From the NCBI GenBank assembly GCA_900316235.1, contig ONCC01000007.1, positions 1 through 64,000 on the forward strand: 64,000 nt of DNA, in the 5' to 3' direction. Below are positions 41,458 through 51,050 of this stretch, one piece after another. The notes below the pieces were generated by a model. That model worked only from the letters and a program-made list of their open reading frames with translations. It ran no database searches and was not told where the DNA came from. Within the stretch, counting starts at the first letter, position 1, and each line of letters starts with the position of its first letter. Source of the stretch: an uncultured Bacteroidales bacterium. Lineage in GTDB: Bacteria > Bacteroidota > Bacteroidia > Bacteroidales > P3. Made by a program: the position numbers and the translations under genes.

Positions 41458-42183
41458 ATGTCTGATACACTGGTTATCACCCCGACTTACAACGAAAAAG
41501 AGAATATCGAGGCCATCATCCGCAAGGTCTTCTCCCTCGAAAAAGAGTTCGATATGCTCATCATCGAGGACAATTCGCCCGACGGTACGGCCGACATCGT
41601 GAAGCGCTTGATGCAGGAGTTCCCCAATCGTCTTTTCATCGTGGAGCGCAAGGGTAAGTTGGGACTTGGTACCGCTTACCTCGACGGTATGCGCTGGGGC
41701 AATGAGCACGGTTACGACTATATGATAGAGATGGATGCCGACTTCAGCCACAATCCCGACGATCTCATTCGTCTCTATGACGCCTGTGCCTCGGGCAAGG
41801 GTGACGTGGTGGTGGGCTCGCGCTATGTGGGTGGAAAGATTTCGGTAGTCAACTGGCCCATGGGCCGCCTGATGATGAGCTACTACGCCTCGAAATATGT
41901 CCGCATCGTCACCGGTATGAAGGTATGCGATGCCACCGCCGGTTTCGTCTGTTGGAGCCGCCGTGTGCTTGAGAAGATGAAGTTCGATAAGGTGAAGTTC
42001 GTCGGATACGCCTTCCAGATTGAGATGAAGTACACTGCTACACGTTTGGGATTCAAAGTTTACGAGGTGCCCATCATCTTCACTGACCGTGTACTTGGCG
42101 TCAGTAAGATGAGCATGAAAATTTTCAAGGAGGCCTTCTTTGGCGTATTCAACTTGAAGTTCCGTAATTGGAAGAATTATTAA
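41458..42183 (+). CDS. Polyprenol-phosphate glycosyltransferase (DPM1-like)
   Basis: The 241-residue protein belongs to glycosyltransferase family 2: TPTYNEKENIEAII at the N terminus, LIIEDNSPDGTADIV, the DxD motif in EMDADFSHNP, and GSRYVGG. It resembles dolichol-phosphate mannose synthases, which load a sugar onto a lipid carrier at the membrane. No membrane segment follows the catalytic domain. I use ATG 41458, after the promoter box, rather than 41353. The next gene starts six bases later. Confidence 0.88.
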   Translation: MSDTLVITPTYNEKENIEAIIRKVFSLEKEFDMLIIEDNSPDGTADIVKRLMQEFPNRLFIVERKGKLGLGTAYLDGMRWGNEHGYDYMIEMDADFSHNPDDLIRLYDACASGKGDVVVGSRYVGGKISVVNWPMGRLMMSYYASKYVRIVTGMKVCDATAGFVCWSRRVLEKMKFDKVKFVGYAFQIEMKYTATRLGFKVYEVPIIFTDRVLGVSKMSMKIFKEAFFGVFNLKFRNWKNY

Positions 42184-42188
42184 GAAAC

Positions 42189-44180
42189 ATGAGAAAGATA
42201 CTTATTACTATGGCGGTGCTGCTGATGGCTGGCACCGCTTTTTCGCAGGAGAAGCTTCTGCAGTGGGATCAACTGATGGACCGCAGTTTGTATCCGCAGC
42301 GCGAGATGTCGAGTTTTATCTTCGCCCCTGATGGCAAGACTGTCACTTACTACAAGGATAAGGAACTCTACGCCTTCGACGGCAAGAAGGAGTTCAAACT
42401 TGAGACCGAGGCTCAGCGCGACTGGCGCAAGCCGAAAGACAATAATTCCAAACTAGAAGAGCGCGTCGAGTTGAAGGAGGGTAACCTCTATGTCGACGGC
42501 AACCTCGTCGAGCGCGGCGATGGCTATAATATTGTCCTTGGAGAGAGTGTCCACCGCAACGAGTTCGGCATCAACGGCGGTCTCTTTTGGTCGCCCAAGG
42601 CCTCACGTTTGGCCTTCTATCGCATGGATCAGAGCATGGTGAAAGACTACCCGCTGGTGAACACCAAAGCCCGTGAGGCCGAGGTGAAGCCCATCAAGTA
42701 CCCCATGGCCGGCATGAAGAGCCACGAGGTGACGGTGGGCGTGTGGGATGCTGCTGCACAAAAGCTTGTCTACCTCAATACCCGCAAGGATACTACCGTC
42801 CACGAGCGCGAGATGTACCTCACCAATATCGCCTGGAGTCCCGATGAGAAATACGTCTTCATCGCCAAAATCAACCGCGAGCAGAACCACATGTGGCTCG
42901 AGCAGTACGATGCCGTGAGCGGCAAGCTCGTGAAGGTGCTCTTCGAGGAGACGAACCCTCGTTATGTGGAGCCCTGCGAGCCTATGTTTTTTACCCCCAA
43001 GGGTGACCAGTTCCTCTGGATTTCGATGCGCGACGGCTACAAGCACCTCTATCTCTACAACCTTGACGGCACCCTCGTGAAGCAGGTGACCAAGGGCGAA
43101 TATGAGGTCGAGGGATTCATCCAGTTCGACAAAAAAGGCGAGAACATCTTTATCTATGCCAACAAGGACAACCTCGCTGGTCGCGATGCCTACCGTGTGA
43201 ACCTGAAGAAGGGCACCATGGAGTGCCTCACCATGCAGGAGAACGGTTTGCACGGCACCCATTCCGTGGCCCTCAACGAGCAAGGCACTATGTGGGTTGA
43301 CCTTTGGAGCAGTGTGGATGTGCCCATGCGCGCCGACCTGCGCGACCTCAAGCACAAGAACCCCATCCATACCTTCTTTACTGCCGAGAATCCCTTGAAG
43401 GACTATGCCATGCCCGAGGTGAAGCTCGGCACCATCAAGGCTGCTGACGGCATGACCGACCTCTATTACCGCCTCATCACGCCTCCCAATATGGAAAAAG
43501 GCAAGAAGTATCCGACGCTGGTATACGTCTATGGCGGCCCGCACTCGCAGCTGGTGACCGACAGCTGGCTCGGTGGCGGCAACCTCTACTTTATGTTCCT
43601 TGCCCAGCAGGGCTATGTGGTCTTCACCGTCGACAACCGCGGCACCGACAACCGCGGCTTCGAGTTTGAGAGCTGCACCCACCGCCATCTCGGCGAGATT
43701 GAGATGGCCGACCAGATGGAGGGCGTCAAGTTCCTCAAGAGCCTGCCCTATGTCGACCAAGACCGTATGGGTGTCGAGGGCTGGAGTTTTGGTGGCTTCA
43801 TGACCATCACCATGAAATTGGCGCATCCCGAGGTCTTCAAGGTGGGTTGCGCCGGTGGCCCCGTCATCGACTGGAAATGGTACGAAATTATGTATGGCGA
43901 GCGCTATATGGACATGCCGCAGGAGAACCCTGAGGGTTATGAGAACAACTGCTTGCTCAACAAAGCCAAAAATCTTCAAGGCCGTCTGCTGGTCATCCAC
44001 GGATGCGAGGACAACACCGTCGTCTGGCAGCACTCACTGGAATTCATCGAGCGTTGCATCAACAACTACAAGCAGGTCGACTACTTCGTCTACCCCCATC
44101 ACGAGCACAACGTGCTGGGTCGTGAGCGCCTGCACCTCTACCAGAAGATGTTTGATTATTACGAAACACACTTGAAATAG
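42189..44180 (+). CDS. Dipeptidyl-peptidase IV family serine peptidase (S9)
   Basis: The 663 residues start with a signal peptide (MRKILITMAVLLMAGTAFSQ), followed by a beta-propeller (AWSPDEKYVFIAKINREQ is a typical blade) and an alpha/beta-hydrolase domain. The catalytic Ser is in GWSFGGF, Asp in GCEDNTV and His in YPHHEHNV near the end. Such enzymes remove X-Pro or X-Ala dipeptides in the periplasm, helping peptide use. It is probably co-transcribed with the glycosyltransferase. Confidence 0.9.
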   Translation: MRKILITMAVLLMAGTAFSQEKLLQWDQLMDRSLYPQREMSSFIFAPDGKTVTYYKDKELYAFDGKKEFKLETEAQRDWRKPKDNNSKLEERVELKEGNLYVDGNLVERGDGYNIVLGESVHRNEFGINGGLFWSPKASRLAFYRMDQSMVKDYPLVNTKAREAEVKPIKYPMAGMKSHEVTVGVWDAAAQKLVYLNTRKDTTVHEREMYLTNIAWSPDEKYVFIAKINREQNHMWLEQYDAVSGKLVKVLFEETNPRYVEPCEPMFFTPKGDQFLWISMRDGYKHLYLYNLDGTLVKQVTKGEYEVEGFIQFDKKGENIFIYANKDNLAGRDAYRVNLKKGTMECLTMQENGLHGTHSVALNEQGTMWVDLWSSVDVPMRADLRDLKHKNPIHTFFTAENPLKDYAMPEVKLGTIKAADGMTDLYYRLITPPNMEKGKKYPTLVYVYGGPHSQLVTDSWLGGGNLYFMFLAQQGYVVFTVDNRGTDNRGFEFESCTHRHLGEIEMADQMEGVKFLKSLPYVDQDRMGVEGWSFGGFMTITMKLAHPEVFKVGCAGGPVIDWKWYEIMYGERYMDMPQENPEGYENNCLLNKAKNLQGRLLVIHGCEDNTVVWQHSLEFIERCINNYKQVDYFVYPHHEHNVLGRERLHLYQKMFDYYETHLK

Positions 44181-44196
44181 TTAGGAGTTAAAAGTT

Positions 44197-44808
44197 ATGT
44201 TTACAGGGATTATAGAAACGACTGCACGGGTCGTCAAGATAGAGAAAGAGAATACCAACTACCACTTCACCCTCGAGGTGCCTTTCGGCGACGAACTGGC
44301 CATCGACCAGAGTATGGCGCACGACGGCTGCTGCCTCACGGTGGTGAAGGTCGACAAGGAGAAGAAGCAGTATGTCGTCACCGCCATGGACGAGACGATG
44401 CTAAAGACTAACCTCGGCACCTGGCAGGTGGGCACGGAGGTCAACGTGGAGCGCTCGATGCGCATGGACGGCCGCTTCGACGGCCACATCGTCCAGGGCC
44501 ATGTCGACCAGACCGCCACCTGCACCAAGGTGGTGGACGACAACGGCAGCTGGCGCTTCTATTTCGAGTATGACGCTAAGAACGCCCCCAGCATCACGGT
44601 GCCCAAGGGCAGCATCAGCATCAACGGCGTGAGCCTCACCGTCGTCGATTCCGAACCTGGCATGTTCAGCGTGGCCATCATACCCTATACTTATAAGGTG
44701 ACCAACTTCCACAACTTCCGTCCAGGAACGGTGGTCAACATCGAGTTCGACGTCTTTGGCAAATACGTCCAGCGCCTGCTGGAGCAGTATCTTGCTGCAC
44801 AGAAATAA
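44197..44808 (+). CDS. ribE: Riboflavin synthase, alpha chain
   Basis: The 203-residue protein converts two 6,7-dimethyl-8-ribityllumazine into riboflavin. It begins with the diagnostic MFTGIIE, has DGCCLTVV, GHVDQT and KGSISINGVSLTVV, and consists of two similar barrels (about residues 1-97 and 98-195). It follows the peptidase gene by 16 bases. Its stop codon abuts the stop of yidD on the opposite strand. Confidence 0.95.
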   Translation: MFTGIIETTARVVKIEKENTNYHFTLEVPFGDELAIDQSMAHDGCCLTVVKVDKEKKQYVVTAMDETMLKTNLGTWQVGTEVNVERSMRMDGRFDGHIVQGHVDQTATCTKVVDDNGSWRFYFEYDAKNAPSITVPKGSISINGVSLTVVDSEPGMFSVAIIPYTYKVTNFHNFRPGTVVNIEFDVFGKYVQRLLEQYLAAQK

Positions 44809-45033
44809 TTAGGGCACAGGGTCGTATCCGCTGCCTCCCCAAGGGTTGCAGCGGAGGATACGTTTCAGTGCCAGCCATCCACCTTTAAAGGGGCCGTACT
44901 TGCGTATGGCCTCTTGTGCGTATTGGGAGCAGGTGGGTGTGTAGCGGCATGACGGAGGGGTGAGGGGAGAGATGCAGGTGCGGTAGAAAGCAATCAGCGC
45001 CAACATTAGCCATGATAGAGGTTTGAATTTCAT
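44809..45033 (-). CDS. yidD: Membrane protein insertion efficiency factor
   Basis: The 74-residue protein has the YidD pattern: an amphipathic N terminus ([18 protein letters not shown]), [12 protein letters not shown] with conserved Cys residues, [23 protein letters not shown], and the ending GYDPVP. It helps insertion of inner-membrane proteins together with YidC. I start at ATG 45033, which overlaps the rnpA stop by ATGA; the longer frame upstream is inside rnpA. Confidence 0.94.
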   Translation of the reverse strand: MKFKPLSWLMLALIAFYRTCISPLTPPSCRYTPTCSQYAQEAIRKYGPFKGGWLALKRILRCNPWGGSGYDPVP

Positions 45034-45407
45034 AGCGTGGTGGTTATTTCTTTCTCCAGAGCTGTCAACAATTTGTCCATCTTGTGTCCCAACTGCTCGT
45101 AGGGCATGATTTCGTTGTGGATATAGATCATTGAGAAGACGATGCTGATGCCATGCTCCTCGAGGAATTGGTAAAGTATATGCTTGCGTAGACGATAGCA
45201 TTCGCGTGTCAGTCGGCGAACACGGTTGCGATCGACCGCGTGATGGAATTTGCGTTTCGGGGCTACAATTATCACCTGGCAGGGACCGTCCACCTTCATC
45301 CACTGCACGCTATAAGGGAAAGCCATCAACCGGTGACCCTCATTGTAGAGACGGTCTATCAGTTGACGGCTGCATAATCTTTCCTCTTTCTTGAAGGTGA
45401 AGCCCAT
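45030..45407 (-). CDS. rnpA: Ribonuclease P protein component
   Basis: The 125-residue protein supports RNase P RNA in cutting the 5' leader of tRNAs. Marks are the N-terminal [17 protein letters not shown], the basic [20 protein letters not shown] (the RNR motif binds RNase P RNA) and the C-terminal helix. It is linked by overlap to yidD and lies three bases after hemD, whereas in many other bacteria it is next to rpmH. Confidence 0.94.
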   Translation of the reverse strand: MGFTFKKEERLCSRQLIDRLYNEGHRLMAFPYSVQWMKVDGPCQVIIVAPKRKFHHAVDRNRVRRLTRECYRLRKHILYQFLEEHGISIVFSMIYIHNEIMPYEQLGHKMDKLLTALEKEITTTL

Positions 45408-45410
45408 GGC

Positions 45411-46670
45411 TTATTTCTTGACGCTTGTCTTCTTGGTGGCCGTTTTGGGCTTGGTTGCGGTGGTTTTGGCTTTGGTAGTTTTGGCCGTGATGGTTTTGGT
45501 CGCGACAGGTTTGACAGCGGTGGTCTTTGGTTTGGCGGCAGTAGATTTGGCTTTGGTAGCGGTAGATTTGGGTTTTGTGGTGGTGGATTTGGCAGCGGCA
45601 GGTTTACTGGCGGCGGGTTTTGCTTTGCTAACTTTGGGTTTCACGACCTTTGCTTTTGCGGCAACTTTGGCCTTCTCTGCTTTCATCTTCTCCTCCTTAG
45701 CCTTTTCCGCTTTCTCTGCCTCTGCTTTGGCCATCTCTGCTTTGGCCCGTTCGGCGGCCCGTGCAGCACGGCGTGCGGCGGCTTGGGCTTTCTTCTCCTC
45801 CATACGCTGCTTGTAGATTTCCTTGTTGGCAATGACGGGCTTGGCTTTCTTTACTGACGAAGCGATGGTATTCTTTACGCTGTGTTTCACAATATCGCCC
45901 TTTGAAACAATGACGGCGTCCTGCTCCTTGCCCATGATATAGTTCTCAATAGCCATGGCCATCGATGGGGCCGATTGAGTGGGAGCAGCAATAGTTAGTT
46001 TGATGCCTTGCTCTTTGAGGGCAGCGTGGGTCGAGGTGCCGAAAGCGGCAATGATAATGTTGCGGTCCTTGATATCAGGGAAGCTCTTCACAAGGCTTCG
46101 AACCCCGATAGGGGAGAAGAGGGCGAGGGCGTCATAGTCCTCGAGTTTAAACTTGGTAAGGTCCTTGGGGGCCGACGTGTACATCGGTGCCTTGGTGTAT
46201 TTGAACTTGGCCTTGTCAAGTGCCTTGGTATATTCGGTTTGTTTCTCGTCGCTGCAGGGGAAGAGGAATTTCTCTTCGCGGTGTTTGCTCATTACTTCCA
46301 GCAAGTCGGAGAAATACTGGTTGCCAAAGAAAACCTTGCGCTTACGATATTGGATGTAGTTCTGCAAGTAGAGAGCGATGGTTTCGGTGGAGCAGAAATA
46401 CTTCATTTCCTCGCTGACGGTTTCGCGCAGCTCTTTGAGCATGCGGAAAAAGTGATCTATCGAATTCTTGCTGTTGAAAATGATAGCGCTGTATTCACTT
46501 ATGTGGATTCGTGTCTTGCGGAATTCGGAAACGGGGATACCGACGACTTCAAAAAATTTATAGAAGGTGATGTCTACATTGTGTTTTTTGATGAGATTTC
46601 TGTAGGGCGATTTCTCCAAATCGGCGGGTGCCGGTTGCGAAATTAGTAATTTTTTTATCTTCATTCTCAA
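45411..46670 (-). CDS. hemD: Uroporphyrinogen-III synthase with histone-H1-like tail
   Basis: Residues 1 to about 250 form a HemD domain, which closes the tetrapyrrole ring with inversion of ring D: ISQPAPADLEKSPYRNL, AIIFNSKNSIDHFF, LFSPIGVRSLV and AAFGTSTHAAL are recognisable. From about residue 270 the protein becomes Lys/Ala/Glu-rich, then a run of Lys-Pro-Thr-Ala repeats (AKSTTTKPKSTATKAKSTAA) to the end, about 150 residues like bacterial histone H1-like proteins. HemD is usually near 250 residues, so the tail is an addition. It follows the DUF4271 gene by 13 bases. Confidence 0.82.
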   Translation of the reverse strand: MRMKIKKLLISQPAPADLEKSPYRNLIKKHNVDITFYKFFEVVGIPVSEFRKTRIHISEYSAIIFNSKNSIDHFFRMLKELRETVSEEMKYFCSTETIALYLQNYIQYRKRKVFFGNQYFSDLLEVMSKHREEKFLFPCSDEKQTEYTKALDKAKFKYTKAPMYTSAPKDLTKFKLEDYDALALFSPIGVRSLVKSFPDIKDRNIIIAAFGTSTHAALKEQGIKLTIAAPTQSAPSMAMAIENYIMGKEQDAVIVSKGDIVKHSVKNTIASSVKKAKPVIANKEIYKQRMEEKKAQAAARRAARAAERAKAEMAKAEAEKAEKAKEEKMKAEKAKVAAKAKVVKPKVSKAKPAASKPAAAKSTTTKPKSTATKAKSTAAKPKTTAVKPVATKTITAKTTKAKTTATKPKTATKKTSVKK

Positions 46671-46683
46671 ACTTGTGTTCTAC

Positions 46684-47532
46684 TCAACTTGCTGAGTTGT
46701 TGTATATAATCCACTTTATGAGTACCAAAATCGGTATCAATTCGACGATGCAAAGATAGTAAAAAAGATAAAAACTGGAGCTATTTGGAAGTGTTAAAAA
46801 AACTTTTATACCTCTGAAGAAGCGTATCGCGAAGGCTATGACAAGGAATCCCACGAGAATGGAGAGCATTGTCGTCTGTGCATCCGGTAGGTAGAAAAGA
46901 GGGAACAGCAATGCTGTAACAACAATGCTCTCCAACAGGTGGAAGAAGTAGTTGTTGGTGATATAGATAATTACACCCTGACGGTTCTCAAAAGTGTTGC
47001 CAAGCAGCCGCAGGATACCGTTGCGGAGTATGTAAAGCAGGCTTACGCCCACTGTCAGCAGCAGGTACCCCCAGAAACCGGTTCCCGATAGAGCCACTCT
47101 GTGTACCGGCAAGCATACTGCCGCCACCAGCAGAATCCCCATGGGTAGCATGGTGAGGGAGTGGTTAAGGTTGTTGTCGCGCACGATACGGTCCATGGCA
47201 CGGCGGTCGACTAGCGCTTTCAGCAAGGAGAAAAGCTTGATTTTGCGCAGGTGGAGATACAAGGCTATTAGCCCTGTGAGCAGCAGCAGGCTGACGAAAA
47301 CCCATGCAGGCTCGCTGTTGTTGTACCTTGGGGTTAGTTCGTTACCCTGCACTTGCAGCGTGTGTTTCTTGAACATGGATTGGCGGAACACGGTGTCCTT
47401 CACTTCGCGTGGACGATGGATGGAATCGAAGGGTATGCCGGTGTCAACTTCCGCAACAGGGTTTTCGTGGATGCCCCATTGCCAGAACGGCTGTGCGGTG
47501 AAGTATAAGGTGTCGCTGGTATTTTCTGGCAT
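46684..47532 (-). CDS. DUF4271 membrane protein
   Basis: The 282-residue protein has several membrane segments from about residue 75 on (WVFVSLLLLTGLIALYLHL, GYLLLTVGVSLLYILRNGI, MLSILVGFLVIAFAIRFF) after a soluble N terminus. The C-terminal SFYLFYYLCIVELIPILVLI is typical of DUF4271, found in Bacteroidetes next to hemD. The function is unknown. It begins four bases after the peptidase gene ends. Confidence 0.82.
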   Translation of the reverse strand: MPENTSDTLYFTAQPFWQWGIHENPVAEVDTGIPFDSIHRPREVKDTVFRQSMFKKHTLQVQGNELTPRYNNSEPAWVFVSLLLLTGLIALYLHLRKIKLFSLLKALVDRRAMDRIVRDNNLNHSLTMLPMGILLVAAVCLPVHRVALSGTGFWGYLLLTVGVSLLYILRNGILRLLGNTFENRQGVIIYITNNYFFHLLESIVVTALLFPLFYLPDAQTTMLSILVGFLVIAFAIRFFRGIKVFLTLPNSSSFYLFYYLCIVELIPILVLIKWIIYNNSAS

Positions 47533-47536
47533 GAGT

Positions 47537-50500
47537 CTAGGGGTTTAAGAGTATGAGTTTGTATGTGCTTTTCTGATTGTCACGGATTATGGTGGCGAAA
47601 TAGACACCTGTCGGTAGCGCTGAGGAATCCCAGCGTCGCGTCTCCCCTTGTTGGAGGGTGAAAGAGGCCAGGATGCGACCGAGGGCATCGGTGATGCGCA
47701 CGTCGGCATCCGTTTGACAGTCAAACCATACTTCTCCGAAAGCCGGGTTGGGGTAGAGGTTTATGGTTGTCATTGCTTCCTGAGCGTCGACGATGCCTGT
47801 CATGGGGCCAAGGCAGTCCCACGCATAGACGGTGTCCCATTTTGCGAGTGGGATTTGCAAGTCATCAATCCACACGCAGTCGCTTCCTTGGCTACCCGAG
47901 TCATCTTTCCGGTAGCGCCAGCATAGGGTGTGATGGCCGGCTTCCAGCAGGTGGGCGCGTTGGTTCCACTCCGAGATGCCCCATGCTTCGGGAATGAAAT
48001 CCCTGCCGTCGACCGAGAAAATCATCTTGTCGCGGCTACCTTCCGTAGAGGTTTTGACCCAGTAGCTTATTGTGTCGCGGAACAACAACTCCACGTCGAG
48101 GCAAAGTTTAGTTGTCTGTCCGTCGCCGATGGCTCCCGAACGGGCACTGTAGAGTCCCGAATGGCTCTCGCTGTTGTCGAGGATCCATACCACGTGGTTG
48201 TCATGATGCCAGGGATGGCTCTCGAAGCCGTGCTCGAAACTCTCGATGCGGTTGCCCGGCTCGAGCCAAAAACGCTGGCGTTCATGCCAAAGGCCCAGAT
48301 GCGATTCGGCATCGATGGCAAGGGCACAGAGACTATCCGGGGTGGTGAAGGCAAGGGTGTTGTCAGGGGTGGTCCAGAAGTCGCCCGAAGGGAAGGCCTC
48401 CACACTGAGGCTTAGTGAGTCTCCTTCCCCATCGATGGTGGCCGTCAAACTATAGTTGCATCCCGGCCACAGGCGTCGTGCCTCGCGGCCGCGGGCATCC
48501 TGCAGGCGCAGCCTGAGGGTGGGGTAGGTGACGGACACGATGTGTGTGAGTTCCAGAGAACACTCCACACTGTCGTCCATAAGCGAAAGCGTGGCCTGCC
48601 ACAGAGGCTGCTGTCCGACCGATACCACAGTGACAGGAAGGCTTGCCTCTATTTGACCATGAGGCAGTAGCGAGTCTATCACCATCACTTGTTCTTCCAA
48701 CAGGGCACCTTCATGGAGACCGTCTACTTGGTTAAATATCACGTGCAGACTGTTGTAGCGCTGGTTGCCAATATTTTCCACCGTGCATGTCACCATGCTG
48801 TCACCCACCACCACGTTACGCAGCGTTACTCCCCGTTCCACGGACGTCTCCACGGCAAGGGTGTCGATGCGGGGTATCCTCTGGATGCCCGTGGCGGTGA
48901 CGATGAGCGGAAGTGTGTCGAGGGTGCGTCGCAGTTCGAGGGTGGCAAATCCCGCGTTGCCAATGTCTGCCATTCCCAGTAGTTCGTTGCCTTGCATGGC
49001 TGTCACTCGAACTCCCGGCGTGCCGCTGACATACAACTGTCCTTGGCCGTTAATGACGTTGTCGGTTTCCAAATCAATGGGTTGCGGAACCCCAATCCAG
49101 GGACGCAGGGTGGGGTCGCCCAGCAGACAATACACTTCCCAGTAGAATTTTGCGTAACTTGAGCCCTGTTCTGTAACTGCCAGGTTGCCAGCAGTCAGTA
49201 ACTCTCCCATGGTGGAGATGGAAGGCTGACGGCCGACTAAGGCGTCGAAGGCACCGCGGGCCATACTGTCGTAGGCTGCGGTGAGGCTTATGGGGTGTTT
49301 GGGTCCTACGGCCCAGTAGTAGTCCTCGTTCCATAGGGTTGAGTTTGTTGCTCCTATCACTCCCACAGCACCGCCAGTGGGTAGCCTTAGCAGTTGCTCG
49401 CCGAAGCCTGTTCCACTGAAAATGTTGCTCTTGCAGCAGTTGTTCACATAAACCATGGGCTGTGTCCCCGATGCCTCCGCTACACGTCCGATGGAGAGTG
49501 CCGGCGATGTCCATCCGCCGACGGTGCAGTGCGCCGTGTAGTTCAGCAGACCGGCTCCTTGACCAATATCGGATTGAATTTCACTGAGTTGGTTTGCGGA
49601 TTGGGGATTATGGTAGCAGAGGGTATCTATCTCGGGATATGCCAGTTTTACCTCGTGGCTCACATAGTTCACCTGTCCGTTGGTGGTCAGTGGGGCTTGT
49701 GCATACTGTTCGTTTCCAGCCACCAGCAGCATGCGTTTCAGTTGCAGGGTGTCCATGTTGCGAAATTGCTCGTAGCGCAATGTTTTCTCCACCACGGTAC
49801 TCAGCTCGTCGGTGTCGTTCACAGGCCAGCGACCCAGCATCGCCTCGGGCAGATAGTCGCCCGTGAACTCGCTATAGTATAAATCGGTAGTATGTCCTTC
49901 ACCATCAAGCATTGTTTCTCCTGTAAACGATTGTATCTGAGCGGCATCTCCCACCAAAAGCAGGTAGTCGGGCGCAGGCTCCAGGGGATTGGCCCTCTCG
50001 AAATAGGGGCGAATCTGTGCCTTGATACTGTCACGCCGGTGGGTGTTGACATAAAGCTCTTCCACGATGTAACCCTCCTGCTGTTTCCATTGTACAAATG
50101 GTTGCAAACCAGTCTCAAATTCAGGGCGCGAAACGATGAGGAGTCGCGAGGCGGTAGCGGTAGTCGCAGAGCGTTTGAGACCAAGGGTGGCGGAGATGAC
50201 GGTATCGACTAACAGGCTGCGGCTGACGGGGTTATAGGCTACGGGGTGTAGCGTCAGACGGAACAGCTGTTCGTTTCCCATCACGCCAAGGTTTTCTATC
50301 TCAATGGGTTCGCCTCCGCGGTAGAAGGCATCGGCAGAATATGTTTTCTCGTCGGGCTCATAGCCGGGCCAGCTGTGGTCCTTGGCCCATCCGGCAACGA
50401 CAGGCGCCAACGGGAAGTCGTCGGGTATCGCCTCTCGCCAGAGGTGTTCTCCAATGGTGAAATTGTTCATTGTCAGGGTACTACCGACTGGGAGACGCGC

Positions 50501-50767
50501 CAGTACGCTTGCTGTCGGCAGGTCGGGAGCTCCCACCCGGCCGGTGTTGTAATGCAAAGTTCCGTTGTTCCAGTCGTCGGTAAGAACCGAAAAATTCCCA
50601 CCTGCGAGCATCAAGTTCGGCCCGCTCTGCCAGGAAAAGTGCACCTGTATCAGGCTCTCATCGTCACGTTGGAGGGAAAGTCGAGGCCCTCCCGATGTCT
50701 GCGCATCAGCTATCGTACAATGCAATAGGCATATTATCAGTATGATATATCGGTTTTTGATCATCAT
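47537..50767 (-). CDS. Gingipain-type C25 cysteine peptidase with T9SS sorting domain
   Basis: I start at Met 50767 (MMIKNRYIILIICLLHCTIADAQ in two parts, a signal peptide), since the upstream Met at 50785 is one base from the promoter box. The central part is a C25 peptidase: DYLLLVGDAAQI, the His in LLNYTAHCTVGG and the Cys in YVNNCCKSN. Ig-like domains follow, a jelly-roll-like stretch, and the C-terminal T9SS type A domain (NLYPNPAFGEVWF, TGVYFATII, KLILLNP). The layout and the neighbours resemble PorU, the T9SS sortase. Length is 1,076 residues. Confidence 0.75.
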   Translation of the reverse strand: MMIKNRYIILIICLLHCTIADAQTSGGPRLSLQRDDESLIQVHFSWQSGPNLMLAGGNFSVLTDDWNNGTLHYNTGRVGAPDLPTASVLARLPVGSTLTMNNFTIGEHLWREAIPDDFPLAPVVAGWAKDHSWPGYEPDEKTYSADAFYRGGEPIEIENLGVMGNEQLFRLTLHPVAYNPVSRSLLVDTVISATLGLKRSATTATASRLLIVSRPEFETGLQPFVQWKQQEGYIVEELYVNTHRRDSIKAQIRPYFERANPLEPAPDYLLLVGDAAQIQSFTGETMLDGEGHTTDLYYSEFTGDYLPEAMLGRWPVNDTDELSTVVEKTLRYEQFRNMDTLQLKRMLLVAGNEQYAQAPLTTNGQVNYVSHEVKLAYPEIDTLCYHNPQSANQLSEIQSDIGQGAGLLNYTAHCTVGGWTSPALSIGRVAEASGTQPMVYVNNCCKSNIFSGTGFGEQLLRLPTGGAVGVIGATNSTLWNEDYYWAVGPKHPISLTAAYDSMARGAFDALVGRQPSISTMGELLTAGNLAVTEQGSSYAKFYWEVYCLLGDPTLRPWIGVPQPIDLETDNVINGQGQLYVSGTPGVRVTAMQGNELLGMADIGNAGFATLELRRTLDTLPLIVTATGIQRIPRIDTLAVETSVERGVTLRNVVVGDSMVTCTVENIGNQRYNSLHVIFNQVDGLHEGALLEEQVMVIDSLLPHGQIEASLPVTVVSVGQQPLWQATLSLMDDSVECSLELTHIVSVTYPTLRLRLQDARGREARRLWPGCNYSLTATIDGEGDSLSLSVEAFPSGDFWTTPDNTLAFTTPDSLCALAIDAESHLGLWHERQRFWLEPGNRIESFEHGFESHPWHHDNHVVWILDNSESHSGLYSARSGAIGDGQTTKLCLDVELLFRDTISYWVKTSTEGSRDKMIFSVDGRDFIPEAWGISEWNQRAHLLEAGHHTLCWRYRKDDSGSQGSDCVWIDDLQIPLAKWDTVYAWDCLGPMTGIVDAQEAMTTINLYPNPAFGEVWFDCQTDADVRITDALGRILASFTLQQGETRRWDSSALPTGVYFATIIRDNQKSTYKLILLNP

Positions 50768-50786
50768 TTGACGCCTCTTTTCCATT

Positions 50787-50795
50787 GCAAAGATA
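50787..50795 (-). promoter_or_regulatory. -7 box of the C25 peptidase operon
   Basis: TATCTTTGC on the minus strand, upstream of the signal-peptide Met at 50767. No TTTG lies at the standard distance. The box probably drives the whole peptidase-DUF4271-hemD-rnpA-yidD block. Confidence 0.55.
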
Positions 50796-51000
50796 CGAAA
50801 AAAAAATCACTCGTATGACGACAGGAAAAAAACATCCCTCAACCCAATCCATGAACTTCCGATGAACCCCCTACGAACCCCCTACCAACTCCCTACCAAC
50901 TCCTACCATCGTAGGTGTTGATACCTGTTTGACAGGTAGTTAATACGAATGTTAATTTTAGTTAAAATAACCCCTGTTTCAAGGGGTGAAAAAAGAAAAT

Positions 51001-51032
51001 TTTGTCAGTTTCTCCTTTCTTCGTATCTTTGC
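51001..51032 (+). promoter_or_regulatory. Promoter of hisS
   Basis: TTTG at 51001-51004, 19 bases, TATCTTTGC at 51024-51032. A small CCCCT/AGGGG hairpin lies just upstream. The rest of 50,796-51,000 has repeated CCTACCAACTC-like units but no gene. Confidence 0.85.
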
Positions 51033-51050
51033 AGTTTCAAAATTCAAGGT

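Noticed and set aside
42603..44033. A 476-codon minus-strand frame opposite the DPP-IV-type peptidase
   Set aside because: It is the complement shadow of a gene with signal peptide and full catalytic triad.
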